From assembly GCA_030144725.1 (NCBI GenBank), contig JASKMD010000024.1, forward strand, positions 6,237,897 through 6,301,896: DNA of 64,000 nt. Direction: 5' to 3'. The position numbers and the translations under genes were made by a program. Numbering within the stretch: the first letter of the stretch is position 1; each line of letters begins with the position of its first letter. The DNA is from Haematococcus lacustris (taxonomy: Eukaryota; Chlorophyta; Chlorophyceae; Chlamydomonadales; Haematococcaceae). Below are positions 46,101 through 54,255 of this stretch, one piece after another. The notes beneath the pieces were generated by a model, which was given only the letters and a program-made list of their open reading frames with translations, was not told the origin of the DNA and ran no database searches.

Positions 46101-48000
46101 CAAGCAAGCCTGAGAGGTAACATTGTAAGCCCGGCTCCGCGAGTATGAGATTGGTAACAAAGCACTGACGACTGAAGACCAAGTCAATGAAACCATAAAC
46201 ATCTCGCTCAGCAAGTATGCGATTGTCAACAAGGTGTTGATGACTGAAGACCAGTGAGATGCCTGCTGGTGTCAACGCTGTCAAGTCCATGAGTTCAGGT
46301 TTCCCAGACTGGTTTACCAGGAGACTTTAATGCGGGTGAAGCGACAAGCGATACACAAGCACTGATTGCAGCAGTGTCGCAGTCAGCAGCTGCCGAACAT
46401 GGGGTGTGCTGCCCTTGCGGCCACAGCAAAGCAGGCAGCAGAGGGCAGCAGGGGAGGCAGCACTTCCGCAGCAAGTGAGGCAGGGGTAAAAACCGACATG
46501 ACCTTGTCAGCTGGCCTTTATTACTCCTTGCTACTAAGTCCCTGCCAGGTTGCATCTTTGCGTGGCATCACGGCAGGTGACCTCAACCAGTGCGGTCGCG
46601 ATGGCGTCATCGGACTGACCTGCAGGAAGCTGTGCAGCAGCTGGTCCTCCCGGGCCGGTGTTCCTGGGTCCATCGCTAGCGCAGCGGGCGTGTCCGCGTT
46701 TTTGGCGGTTGCTGTAGCATCAGCGCCGCCCGACAAGCTGGGTTGTCGTCCAACCAACTTGGTCGGAGACAAAGCCACTGACGCGTGCGGGTGGCGTAGA
46801 GCGCACCACAACGCTGCAATCGCAGCAGCTCCAGCCGCAAACCTTCCAGCGCGCTCTTGCCTGGAACCCCGGAACGAAGCCACCTGCGCCGCGATGAGGG
46901 CGCGCAAGGTGGAGGCGGTGAACATGCCGTGCGGGCTGCTGGAGTTGAGGCTGAGCGCCGCCACTTCCCACACTCCGTGCCAGCCTGTGCGAGCAAGGAC
47001 AACGACAGGGCATGGTCAGACTGCAGTGATGCAGTGCCGCAGGCGTGTTGACGAAGCATGCGTGTTGACACGTATTGTGTATGTAGTGGGCATGGAGTGC
47101 AGCACGAAGCATGAAGTGCAGTGTGGGGCATGGAGTGCGGCGTAGGTCGTGGTAGGGTACTGCGGGGCACACAGGCATACCTTCCATCCTGGTCATGAAC
47201 GCACTGCTCTTGACCTTGAGCAGGCTCAAGGTAAGCAGCAGCCGCGACTCGTCATTAGGGGTGGACGGGAACAGAGCCATGAGCCGGTCCCAGCCCTCCC
47301 CATCACACACATCCCACACCTGTGCAAGGAGTGAGCATGGAGTCACAGCCCATGCATAGCATGCACATGCGCGCATGGCGGGGTTGTGCTGCACACATGT
47401 ACTATGAATGGAGTGGCCATGCAGACATATGCCCATGCAGAGGTCTTGATTGTTTGGCTACCAGGAATAGAGCCCCTGACCCCGCCTGGCTTCTGATCTA
47501 ATGCAGCTAGTCTGGTGTCCCTGGCGCCCCACAACTAGGCGCACACGTCTGTGTGGTCCCACGCACCATTAAGAGCTATGGTTGACTTCACCCTATCTGG
47601 CACCCTAAATGGCACACTTTTGGATCAGCTGACTCTTTCAGCGCTCAGCTCACCTCATGCAATGCAACCTCACCAGCCCCAGCCGCAGCCCTGTTTGAGA
47701 TACAGCCTACAATTGCCCTCCAGCAAACTCCCCCCTCAGCAATCACTATGGCTCTCCCTATGCAGCAGTACAACCCCACATGCAGCAGTACAACCCCCAT
47801 GCAGCAGTACAGTCCCTCATGCAGGAGTTCCTGAAGCAGGCAGGTAGGTAACCTAGCCCTAGACCCCTCACCTCATACTCCAGGCTGGACCCATGCAGCA
47901 CTGGCGGCACATGGACTGTGAGGTTGAAGCCAAACTGCCGGGCCTGGCTCACCAACTGCTCCTGGCTGCTGCTGCTGCCGCCACTGGTGGAGCCAGACAT
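27351..48000 (-). CDS. Armadillo/HEAT-like repeat protein, about 31 exons, 1,749 residues
   Basis: Exons, all phase-consistent: 47872-48000, 47181-47319, 46620-46984, 45750-45858, 44961-45526, 44570-44731, 44007-44119, 42920-43085, 42211-42296, about 41504-41626, 40447-40958, 40225-40361, 39306-39734, 38411-38467, 38029-38142, 37763-37793, 35999-36090, 35193-35371, 34652-34736, 33237-33361, 33066-33114, 32750-32804, 32173-32243, 31746-31829, 31502-31614, 31285-31414, 30926-30998, 30593-30750, 30096-30230, 28004-28368, 27351-27648. Start is the ATG of MSGSTSGGSSSSQEQLV. Repeat-like helices include ALLFAAHAVWYLAGVPSLRE, DTRTQAAAAALW, and LPALLLVAGNALTQ..VCNALLNLS (a typical armadillo ending). 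A distinctive block FAACWKPSTVHEVAQDMRKT.. GYSMEVVRGDDPRG lies between repeats. The C-terminus is Pro/Gly-rich. Family and role not identified; the 31- and 55-nt exons and the exon at 41504 have the weakest support. Confidence 0.62.
27853..28000 (+). repeat. (GGTCAG)n hexanucleotide array
   Basis: About 25 units of GGGTCA with two GGGTCG variants near the left end. Begins 1 bp past the 5' splice site of the last intron of the armadillo-like gene (exon ends at 28004). Confidence 0.92.
28754..29116 (+). CDS. Fanzor/TnpB-like protein, C-terminal part only, antisense in an intron
   Basis: Open frame ending in a TAG: a Lys/Pro-rich basic linker (KRSKRTKAEPEAAEPTQP, then GKGKGKGKAAKAK), then [37 protein letters not shown] and GLGYKRLRDKPPKAQ with a poly-Gln tail. 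In TnpB and Fanzor proteins DRDxNAAxN carries the third catalytic Asp of the RuvC nuclease fold and follows the zinc ribbon. Here the upstream RuvC-I/II and zinc ribbon are missing, so it cannot cut DNA as it stands. It may be a 5'-truncated element copy or the last exon of one; the sequence to its left gave no matching exon. Lies in the intron between 28368 and 30096 of the armadillo-like gene, opposite strand. Confidence 0.6.
   Translation: MLPAVLMRELLPAKRSKRTKAEPEAAEPTQPTKGKGKGKGKAAKAKPAPQPGRWVDRDCNAALNMQRIGESKWRPLELCWWPEQGKLPAKGKEYPGLGYKRLRDKPPKAQQQQQQPAVAQ
29117..29225 (+). repeat. 3' tail of the Fanzor-like element
   Basis: Downstream of the TAG the sequence (GAGCTGACAACAGCTTACAA, then GTCATGCCAA and CATTGCCCTG) recurs in the same order after the stop of the minus-strand copy at 56214, positions about 56105-56213. 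Shared non-coding 3' sequence marks these as copies of one mobile element rather than two host genes. Confidence 0.6.
29281..29374 (+). repeat. 320-bp dispersed repeat, 3' part only
   Basis: CCACACAGACAAAAACACCG through GAGGGCCAAGGTGCTG, matching the last third of the 22925-23253 copy. Preceded by CATGTGCATGGGAACTC, which also precedes the copy at 48294, so these two share a different 5' half from the full copies. Confidence 0.7.
29694..29765 (+). repeat. 16-bp tandem repeat
   Basis: CCAGACAGTGGCTTGG about 4.5 times in an intron of the armadillo-like gene. Confidence 0.85.
31100..31187 (+). repeat. CAG triplet repeat
   Basis: Two CAG runs (about 9 and 16 units) separated by GGGGGCGGCGG. Intronic, between exons ending at 30998 and starting at 31285. 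Confidence 0.85.
32398..32690 (+). repeat. 40-bp minisatellite (about 7 units)
   Basis: Unit of 40 bp: CATGCACCCACAGTGTCCC then CATGCACCCATGCACCCGCCC. Alternate units carry AGTGTCCC or AGTGGTAC. Located between exons at 32243 and 32750 of the armadillo-like gene. Confidence 0.88.
33486..33910 (+). repeat. 425-bp (GGGGGA)n polypurine tract
   Basis: Near-perfect GGGGGA hexamers with a few GGGGA and GGGGGGA length variants and a single GAGA. The plus strand is purine-only. It starts 125 bp upstream of the exon at 33361 of the minus-strand gene and fills most of that intron, so the transcript would carry the CCCCCT strand. Confidence 0.95.
34208..34470. mobile_element. Non-autonomous hAT-like MITE, 263 bp, in an intron
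   Basis: Starts CAGTGTTTTTTTTTTCG, ends CGGAAAAAAAACACTG. Flanked by perfect 8-bp repeats CTCAGCAT (34200-34207, 34471-34478). Interior is AT-rich with repeated TAGCG palindromes. Shares TTTCGCCC.GATGCATGAT near one end with the element at 43410-43586 in opposite orientation, so the two belong to one family. Confidence 0.88.
34790..35060 (+). repeat. CTCACGACCCCCCCC imperfect tandem array
   Basis: About ten units of CTCACCCCCTCCTCACGAC followed by C runs of 7-14; the changing C-run length shifts frame each time. Lies in the intron between exons at 34736 and 35193. Confidence 0.88.
36357..36677 (+). repeat. 320-bp dispersed repeat, full copy 2, with flanking direct repeat
   Basis: Nearly identical to 22925-23253 from ACACAGCAGCCGCACCGCTCC onward. 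GGTGCTGTAAAGACTTCG stands at 36339-36356 and again at 36671-36688; since GGTGCTG is also the element's own end, TAAAGACTTCG (11 bp) is the likely target duplication. Lies in an intron of the armadillo-like gene. A retrotransposed SINE-like element would fit, but no clear promoter boxes or tail are visible. Confidence 0.78.
36690..37762. other. Long AT-richer intron segment, no feature recognised
   Basis: Lies between the 36357 repeat and the 31-nt exon at 37763. Lower GC than its surroundings with no tandem structure and no exon-like frame. May include an old unrecognised insertion. Confidence 0.3.
39782..39900 (+). repeat. Palindromic 30-bp tandem repeat
   Basis: About three units of GGTGCCTGGACTACCAAAG followed by TACTTGGTAAA, with internal TACCAA...TTGGTA dyads. 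In an intron of the armadillo-like gene. Confidence 0.6.
43410..43586. mobile_element. Non-autonomous hAT-like MITE, 177 bp, in an intron
   Basis: Starts CAGTGTTATGTTTTCG, ends CGAGAAAAAACCTG. Flanked by perfect 8-bp repeats GTGTGCAG (43402-43409, 43587-43594). Related in reverse orientation to 34208-34470 through GATGCATGAT..GGGCGAAACGA and TAGCG units. Lies between armadillo-gene exons at 43085 and 44007. Confidence 0.85.
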
Positions 48001-48287
48001 GGGTAAGCCTGCGCGGTACAGCACAACAAGGGCAGGCCAGCACTACTGGTGGTCTGGCAGCCACCGGCTGACACCCGCCAAGGAAGACAAGTTAGGTGTG
48101 ATGGAGTGTGCAAGAAAGCAGTGGTTCCTGTTGAGGGAGTTGCCCTATGCCAAGGAGCGTTAACTGAGCTGTGCTGGATGTGGTGCTCTACAAGCTGCCA
48201 CTGCCTGCCACCTACAAGCAGACACCCACGCCAGAGGGCCAGGGTCCCGCCAGCACCGCTGTAGCACCAGCTGTATGCCATGTGCAT
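48001..48287 (+). other. Upstream flank of the armadillo-like gene with a short plus-strand ORF
   Basis: A plus-strand frame ends in KEDKLGVMECARKQWFLLRE and a stop at 48162. Its composition is protein-like, but it has no start context or partner exon. It could be another element relic. Confidence 0.25.
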
Positions 48288-48382
48288 GGGAACCCCACAC
48301 AGACAAAACACCGCTTTGTAGAGGTCCACACTTAGTGTTCCACTGCAATGAAGGCTCTAGGTTGAGGGCCAAGGTGCTGCAG
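48288..48382 (+). repeat. 320-bp dispersed repeat, 3' part only (second such copy)
   Basis: CCACACAGACAAAACACCG to GAGGGCCAAGGTGCTG, preceded by CATGTGCATGGGAAC as at 29281. More diverged than the other copies (GGTCCACACTTAGTG). Confidence 0.68.
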
Positions 48383-48798
48383 CACCAGGCTTGCGGGATT
48401 GTACCTGTGAGACTACAAGTCCTGTAGCGGGATGATCCCTGTAGCAGGCGGGGTTGTCCCTGTAGGACTATGCATGAAAAGTGCAAAAAAATAAACTGGC
48501 CAGTTGGCCCATTTCAAGCCGTAAGCATCATGCGCTACCATCCAGCCTACCCCTGAGACCCCAGACATCTGCCAGCTGCCATCTGCAAGCTGTGCGACCT
48601 CAGCTGCAAGAGGCTGTGGTCCAGTGGTGGGCTGAAGCTGCTCAAGGCTACAGGATGTGTTTCAGCTGTTTGCTTAAGCATGTTTTGCATGCCAATGTCT
48701 AATGCTGACCATCAACCTCCCAGACACAACAGCTCTGGCTAGCCTGTGCAAGCTATGTGTGCTGTGATGAAAGGTAGCGCAATATGGTGTTTGCTTGG

Positions 48799-49150
48799 GC
48801 CCAGCCCAGCCCAGCCCAGCCCAGCCCAGCCCAGCCCAGCCCAGCCCAGCCCAGCCCAGCCCAGCCCAGCCCAGCCCAGCCCAGCCCAGCCCAGCCCAGC
48901 CCAGCCCAGCCCAGCCCAGCCCAGCCCAGCCCAGCCCAGCCCAGCCCAGCCCAGCCCAGCCCAGCCCAGCCCAGCCCAGCCCAGCCCAGCCCAGCCCAGC
49001 CCAGCCCAGCCCAGCCCAGCCCAGCCCAGCCCAGCCCAGCCCAGCCCAGCCCAGCCCAGCCCAGCCCAGCCCAGCCCAGCCCAGCCCAGCCCAGCCCAGC
49101 CCAGCCCAGCCCAGCCCAGCCCAGCCCAGCCCAGCCCAGCCCAGCCCAGC
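48799..49150 (+). repeat. (CAGCC)n pentanucleotide array
   Basis: About 70 perfect CAGCC units, ending in CAGCCAGGCTTAGCCAGG. Lies between the start of the armadillo-like gene at 48000 and the stop of the small gene at 49477. Makes Pro-Ala-Gln repeats in every frame. Confidence 0.95.
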
Positions 49151-49217
49151 CAGGCTTAGCCAGGCCTGACCACTGATCTCCAGTTGGCTGGAACGAACAT
49201 GCCACCGATGTGGGTTT

Positions 49218-49330
49218 GTGTCATCAAGGGTGCGACCGAGGACGTTTCAATCTGATTGAAGCAGCTGAGTAAGATTACCCACAGTCAAACTTGTTCCATG
49301 TTGATCGAGTTATGTTTGTCTGTTTGCTTC
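49218..49330. repeat. Dispersed repeat, copy 2
   Basis: Matches 13534-13640: TCATCAAGGGTGCGACCGAGGA, ACCCACAGT, GAGTTATGT in order. It also shares GTTTGCTT.AGCATGTTT and CATGCCAA with 48665-48700 just upstream of the CAGCC array. Confidence 0.45.
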
Positions 49331-49476
49331 AGCATGTTTCATGCCAACGTCTGTTGCTGACAGACAGAACAGCTTCAACTAGCTTGTGGGGGGCATGTGT
49401 GGTGTGACAACAAGTAGCGTGCAATGGTTTTGCATGGAGCACCCAGCTCTATTGCGGTCCTTGTTGTTATTGGCCT

Positions 49477-49784
49477 CTAACACCTTTCTCCCTCTGTTCT
49501 TATTTCACCAGCAGCCTGTGCCCTGCACCTGGCTTCTTCAGCTGCGTGTTCTGCTTTGGCTGCTATAATCGCTGGGTGGCAGGGGAGGGTGCATAGGCAG
49601 GACCTGCGCACTGAGGCAGGACGATTCACCTCGAGTCTTGCGAAGTCGCTCCTGGGCATCAGGCCATGAGAGCGGCCCCTCACCCAGATCCACCGCCTTG
49701 CCAGCATGGGACCCATCTGCAAGACGTCGGAAGCCGCGGGAGAACAGGGCAGGGCAGCAACTCACGGCATTCCAATAGCATCAT

Positions 49785-49824
<40 letters not shown>

Positions 49825-50031
49825 GACAGCAGCAATGGAAACCATGTCAGCAGTGCAAGTTGGTGAAACGTATACATACAAAAGGAACGTTGAGAATGTA
49901 GTCGCCTGGGCTAATTCAAACCCATCAGTATGCGATGTTGCTTAATGTGCAATGACAGGGGTGGGCGCGTGAAGCTTACCTGTCAGGTCACTCCGCACAA
50001 GTAGCCGTGGAAGCAGAGTGGAGTGGCTCAT
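49477..50031 (-). CDS. Small three-exon gene, 77 residues, function unknown
   Basis: Exons 49980-50031, 49630-49716, 49477-49571 have GT/AG borders (GTAAGC and GTGAAT donors) and consistent phase. The protein starts MSHSTLLPRLLVRSDL, which would suit an organelle-targeting peptide. It then has KAVDLGEGPLSWPDAQERLR and a charged helix KAEHAAEEARCRAQAA ending ERC. No known family recognised. The third exon could instead splice out at its internal CAGGTGC, extending the gene. The first intron contains a CAT/CAG triplet run (49780-49823). Confidence 0.42.
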
Positions 50032-50575
50032 GCTACATCCGCCGTGTCGCTCCTTGAATATGTCGCCGCATGTACAAGTACTGTGCTTCGACAAGTTCTG
50101 TCATTGTTCACAAACCAAGGATGCTACCCAGCGGCTTGCTCCGTGCTGGATAGATAGATGGAAATCTTGGTTTTACTGTCAAATTCGTTTTTTTTGCAAC
50201 GCTACCTCCTGCCTGCTAGGGCGCGACGGGTCATATGACTTGCTGAGGAATTGGTCATATGACTGAATATGATGGCATAAAGATGTGATATGACCGGGTC
50301 TGTAGTCAAGAGGATAATGAGGCAGGTTAGCACCATAACCCACCTGGGAACCCCGAGTGTCAAGAGGGTTTGACGCCCTCCATAGGGAAAATGCTCTCCG
50401 GTAAGACCGCCGCATCACTCCTCTACTCTCCGCGACGTTAAACAATGAGTTTGAGACCACGGCAATGGAAAAGAGGCTCAGTTACACCCGTTGCGTGATC
50501 ACACCAGCACTTCTGGGGCCTTTCGGGGCGTTCTTGGGCCCAAGGCTGTAACAGAGCACTAGCACCTAGAGCACA

Positions 50576-51456
50576 CTAGTACAGCTCGATGGCCAACTCC
50601 TTGTCAAGCTCGATGGTCAACTCCTTGTCAGCCATGCTGTTGTGAAGATTGACGTAGAACATGGCATCCTTCTTGTCACCCTTGTCAAGCTGGCAGACAT
50701 GGTGGAAGATAGCGCCTCCCATAGCCTTTAATAGCACACAGTTCACCAATGGTTGTCCCTTGCCAGCCCGTCGGTGGCGCCATCCATCCGTGCATAGCAT
50801 TAAACTCAAACCCTGCATCAAGATATAGTTGCTCCATCTGACAGTTAGTACCACCAAAATACAACACTGTAAGTGCATGTGGACGTGTTAAATGTGGCAC
50901 TTACCAGCAGCAGTTGCTCCACCACCACTTCCACCCTTTTCTTCAATCTGCTGTAGGTGCTAGAGAGATAAGACGTCCTCAGTTGCTTGGCTGTGGGAGA
51001 GTCAGGCATGCCCAGCAGCTGAAACATCCTCTTCAGATGTGGGTTGTCGGCGCGAGCGAAGGGTGTGCCAGAGGTGTAAAGGAATAGAGAGAATTCTTGC
51101 TTGGCCTCGACAAGCACAGCAGAGGACTGGGCGGAGCTGGGAGGTGGTGGAGCTGCGCTTGTGCTGGCATGGCGGCCAACACAAGCGGCGCAGGAGTTGT
51201 GTTGGGTCTGAGCCCACGAAATGTTGTTGACAGAGAGGCATGCTGAGCAGAGCAAGCAGACGACGCTGACCGCGCGAATCAGTTTGCGGCTCGACCCGAC
51301 CCGCTCAGTGACTTGTAGCGCGTAATGTTCGCTCTTGCGGATTAGTTTAGTATCCTTCAAGTGGTGGAAAAGAGCCGCCAGCGTCCAGCTCTTGTTGTCA
51401 AACACCTGAGTTTCATTTTCGGCCCAGGGAGGTATCACGGGTGGAACTGTAGCCAT
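50576..51456 (-). CDS. hAT-type transposase, N-terminal half only, spliced
   Basis: Exon 1 (50905-51456, GTAAGT donor) and exon 2 (50576-50812, CAG acceptor) join in phase to 263 residues. SGTPFARADNPHLKRMFQLL.. LPTAKxLRTSYLSSTY-like sequence matches the region before the catalytic core of plant-type hAT transposases (DUF659-like). Exon 2 has SLMLCTDGWRHRRAGKGQPL, where TDGW holds the first catalytic Asp, and LVNCVLLKAMGGAIFHH. It then ends at a TAG, so the rest of the RNase H-like core and the C-terminal hATC dimerisation domain are absent. The N-terminus (MATVPPVIPPWAENETQVFD) shows no BED zinc finger. The near-repeat KELTIELDKELAIELY at the end looks like a local duplication. Could be a truncated element or a host-adopted fragment. 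Confidence 0.66.
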
Positions 51457-51459
51457 CGC

Positions 51460-52917
51460 AGCTAACGCGCACTTGACTTCTGGGTTGACTGCTGGGTTTT
51501 GGCTTGATCATATTTCATCATATTCTTTGGCTTGATCATATTGGGTCATATCTTAAAGATTTTTCTGGGCGCGCCTTATAATCGACACAGGAAGCTGGGC
51601 ACAGCTCTGTCACACAGTAGTGCTTGGCCACAGACGTAGATATCTGTCATGGAAAGGCCAAGGCAGAGCTTATAGTATGTACGTGGGCAGTGTTGTTGGG
51701 TATGCCACTGCTTTTCTTGGCGGCATGACTCATGGCCTCATTAACGCAGTACAAACGCAAGTAGGGCAGCAGAAGGGCAGCAGTATCAGAGCGGCGGTAT
51801 AGCTTGAACAGTGGTGCGCCTGCTGGGAGCTGATCTGTGACCGTTGTCTGTGCCCGGCCCAGGCTCCGGCGTGATTGGCTTTAGATAGCTCAGGGTGGGC
51901 ATGGCCCAGCGCAGCCCAACCCAGCCAGCCACAGCCAATCTGACCCAGGTGGTGCCAATCTCAATTTCACTGTTACGTCCTTGCTTGCCTGCCTGCCGGT
52001 CTTGCGCCTGGTCGCTGCTGCACGTTGTGGGCTTGGCTGGCAGCAGGGTGCTGGGCACTGGGCTACGAGGCCGCTGTGGGGGCTGTGCAGCTGTTGTGTG
52101 GGGGGGCCGATGCAGCCCCTCGGACTTCACACCAACCCTGACGCTTTAAGGCTGTCACAAGGACAAGGCAGCCCCTTCCCAGCCTGACACCCCAGTAGTG
52201 TGTCAAGGCTCACCAGCTGCTGCGGGGTTCACCCAGCTGTATTGTGGGGAAGCCACCGGGCAACCACATTACAGCCTGGCACATCACTGGCCGGCTTGCC
52301 CACATCAACAGCCCCACACTACCTTAAGGCTCTGAGGCCACCGTCCAGGCTATCCTGGGGCTGTGTAGCTGGCTGCTGTGAGGCAAACTGGGACTGGACT
52401 GGATGTCGTGGACTGGATGTCGTGGACAGTCCTGAGGACCTGCTTGAAGTGCGGATGACGGGAGCGCCTTCAGCCATCTGCCTGCTTTGTTTACGTTGAT
52501 TGTTTACAGTGCGACACGATAGGCTGCTGGGGCCTATGTCCAGCCCCGCCCAGTCTCACACCGCACTGGGGTCCAGGCTAGCTGGGCGTCAATCGCCCCT
52601 CTGCCCGTCAGGCCACCTGTCCTGCTGTCCCACCCAGCTGTGCAGCAACACAGTTAACTGCTGCAACTGACAGGATATTTCTGCATTTGAGGAACTTCTG
52701 CAACTGCAACTGACAGGGAACCCAAGCCTGGTGGACTGCCACCTGTCCTGCCACCTGTCCTACCCAGCTGTGCAGCAACACACTTGACTTTCGCAACTGA
52801 CAGGGAACTCTTGATCAAACCATAGGGCATCATCGTTCTTGGAGTGTGATGAGCATTGCTACATGGCAGCCTGCCCACCTGCAAATCTGCTACAATGGTG
52901 GCAGCCTCTACACCATA
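51460..52917. other. Gap with no recognised gene
   Basis: Contains GATCATATT-type repeats at 51505-51560 that may be part of the hAT element's end. A duplicated segment also occurs: CAACTGACAGGGAA with CCACCTGTCCT and CAGCTGTGCAGCAACACA, at 52610-52670 and 52705-52810. Confidence 0.3.
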
Positions 52918-52951
52918 CCAGTCAGCCAGCCAGCCCAACAATGGCTGCTAC

Positions 52952-53137
52952 CTCGTGCCAGTGCCCAGCCATCAGCCAGGAGGCTAGAGCAGCGCCCAGC
53001 ACCACGCTGGCATGAGGGGCGTACTCCCAGCTGCCCTCACCGAATACCGCGGCAAGGCCAGGCGGCGGCCTGCAGGCACCACCACACACCCAGGTCATCG
53101 CGACCATCACCGCCACAATCACCACAAACATGACCAT
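52952..53137 (-). CDS. Possible exon with one or two membrane segments
   Basis: Open frame from MVMFVVIVAVMVAMTWVCGG to a GAG/GTAGCA donor at 52951; a second hydrophobic stretch (ASVVLGAALASWLMAG) follows. No partner exons or family found. The segment around 53044-53081 is duplicated at 54108-54146, which weakens the case for a gene. Confidence 0.25.
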
Positions 53138-53204
53138 CTTCAGCTGCAAGATCTGACAGGCATGCCATGGCTATGACTGGGTGAGGGAGCCTAGGGCCGG
53201 CGGC

Positions 53205-53693
53205 CAGGTGAAGGTGAGGAGGCAGGGGCGGCCAGGTGAAGGTGAGGAGGCAGGGGCGGCCAGGTGAAGGTGAGGAGGCAGGGGCGGCCAGGTGAAGGTG
53301 AGGAGGCAGGGGCGGCCAGGTGAAGGTGAGGAGGCAGGGGCGGCCAGGTGAAGGTGAGGAGGCAGGGGCGGCCAGGTGAAGGTGAGGAGGCAGGGGCGGC
53401 CAGGTGAAGGTGAGGAGGCAGGGGCGGCCAGGTGAAGGTGAGGAGGCAGGGGCGGCCAGGTGAAGGTGAGGAGGCAGGGGCGGCCAGGTGAAGGTGAGGA
53501 GGCAGGGGCGGCCAGGTGAAGGTGAGGAGGCAGGGGCGGCCAGGTGAAGGTGAGGAGGCAGGGGCGGCCAGGTGAAGGTGAGGAGGCAGGGGCGGCCAGG
53601 TGAAGGTGAGGAGGCAGGGGCGGCCAGGTGAAGGTGAGGAGGCAGGGGCGGCCAGGTGAAGGTGAGGAGGCAGGGGCGGCCAGGTGGACGTGA
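53205..53693 (+). repeat. 28-bp minisatellite (about 17 units)
   Basis: Unit GGGGCGGCCAGGTGAAGGTG + AGGAGGCA, almost perfectly homogeneous; only the last unit differs (GGTGGACG). Each unit has a CAG/GTGAAG donor-like site. Non-multiple of three, so frames cycle and all stay open. Confidence 0.93.
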
Positions 53694-53966
53694 GGAGGCA
53701 GGAAGAGGTGGCCCGTGTGGGTTAAGCAGGTGGGTGTGGGCAAGCCACGGTGAGCTGAGCCTGCCACGGTTTCTGTCTCGGCTATTGTCTAAATAGGAAC
53801 GCTGAGACGATGACAGGGAGAGGGTAGGGGTCAGGGAGGCTGCAGCGGGCAGACCTGATGAGAACAGAAACCATGAACAGATGCAGTGTGACCACGAGCC
53901 TTCAGGCACTGTCTCTTGCTGTTGCTGCTGTTAATGCTAACCAGCCAGTTGAGCTAACCCTACCCA

Positions 53967-54021
53967 GACCTGACCCTGACCCTGACCCTGACCCTGACCC
54001 TGACCCTGACCCTGACCCTGA
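53967..54021 (+). repeat. (CCTGAC)n hexanucleotide array
   Basis: Nine units of CCCTGA (TCAGGG on the other strand), the same hexamer as the array at 27853-28000. Confidence 0.88.
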
Positions 54022-54154
54022 CCCTGACCCCAGCCAGTTCAGTTATGAGGCTGGCACCCCTCCAAACCAGCTGGGCACATGCAGCTGCTCCAGCCCTGAC
54101 CCTGCTACCCCGCGGCAAGGCCAGGCGGCGGCCTGCAGGCACCAAGCTCACTTA

Positions 54155-54159
54155 TTACA
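54155..54159 (-). terminator. TGTAA polyadenylation-type signal of the YidD gene
   Basis: TGTAA on the minus strand, about 97 bp past the YidD stop codon. TGTAA is the usual poly(A) signal of Chlamydomonas-type algae. Confidence 0.5.
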
Positions 54160-54255
54160 GTGCCCTGCCGGTCAACTGTCACCATCCAGGCGACTGCAGC
54201 TATCCCTGACCCAGACACAGCGCCTTGTGATTTCATCGTCCAGCAGCTGCTGAAC

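Noticed and set aside
48746..49205. Pro-Ala-Gln and Gly-Trp-Ala repeat ORFs on both strands
   Set aside because: Simple CAGCC pentamer array with no stop in any frame.
50217..51575. Full hAT element with TIR TAGGGCGCG around the transposase gene
   Set aside because: Ends resemble each other (TAGGGCGCG versus TAAGGCGCG) but no 8-bp duplication flanks them, so borders are not claimed.
53205..53693. CRISPR-like array
   Set aside because: Units are contiguous with no spacers; the organism is eukaryotic. None of the arrays here shows repeat-spacer structure.
53037..53909. 290-codon Pro/Leu-rich minus-strand ORF
   Set aside because: 28-bp minisatellite cycling through frames; the same 28-residue pattern appears in each frame.
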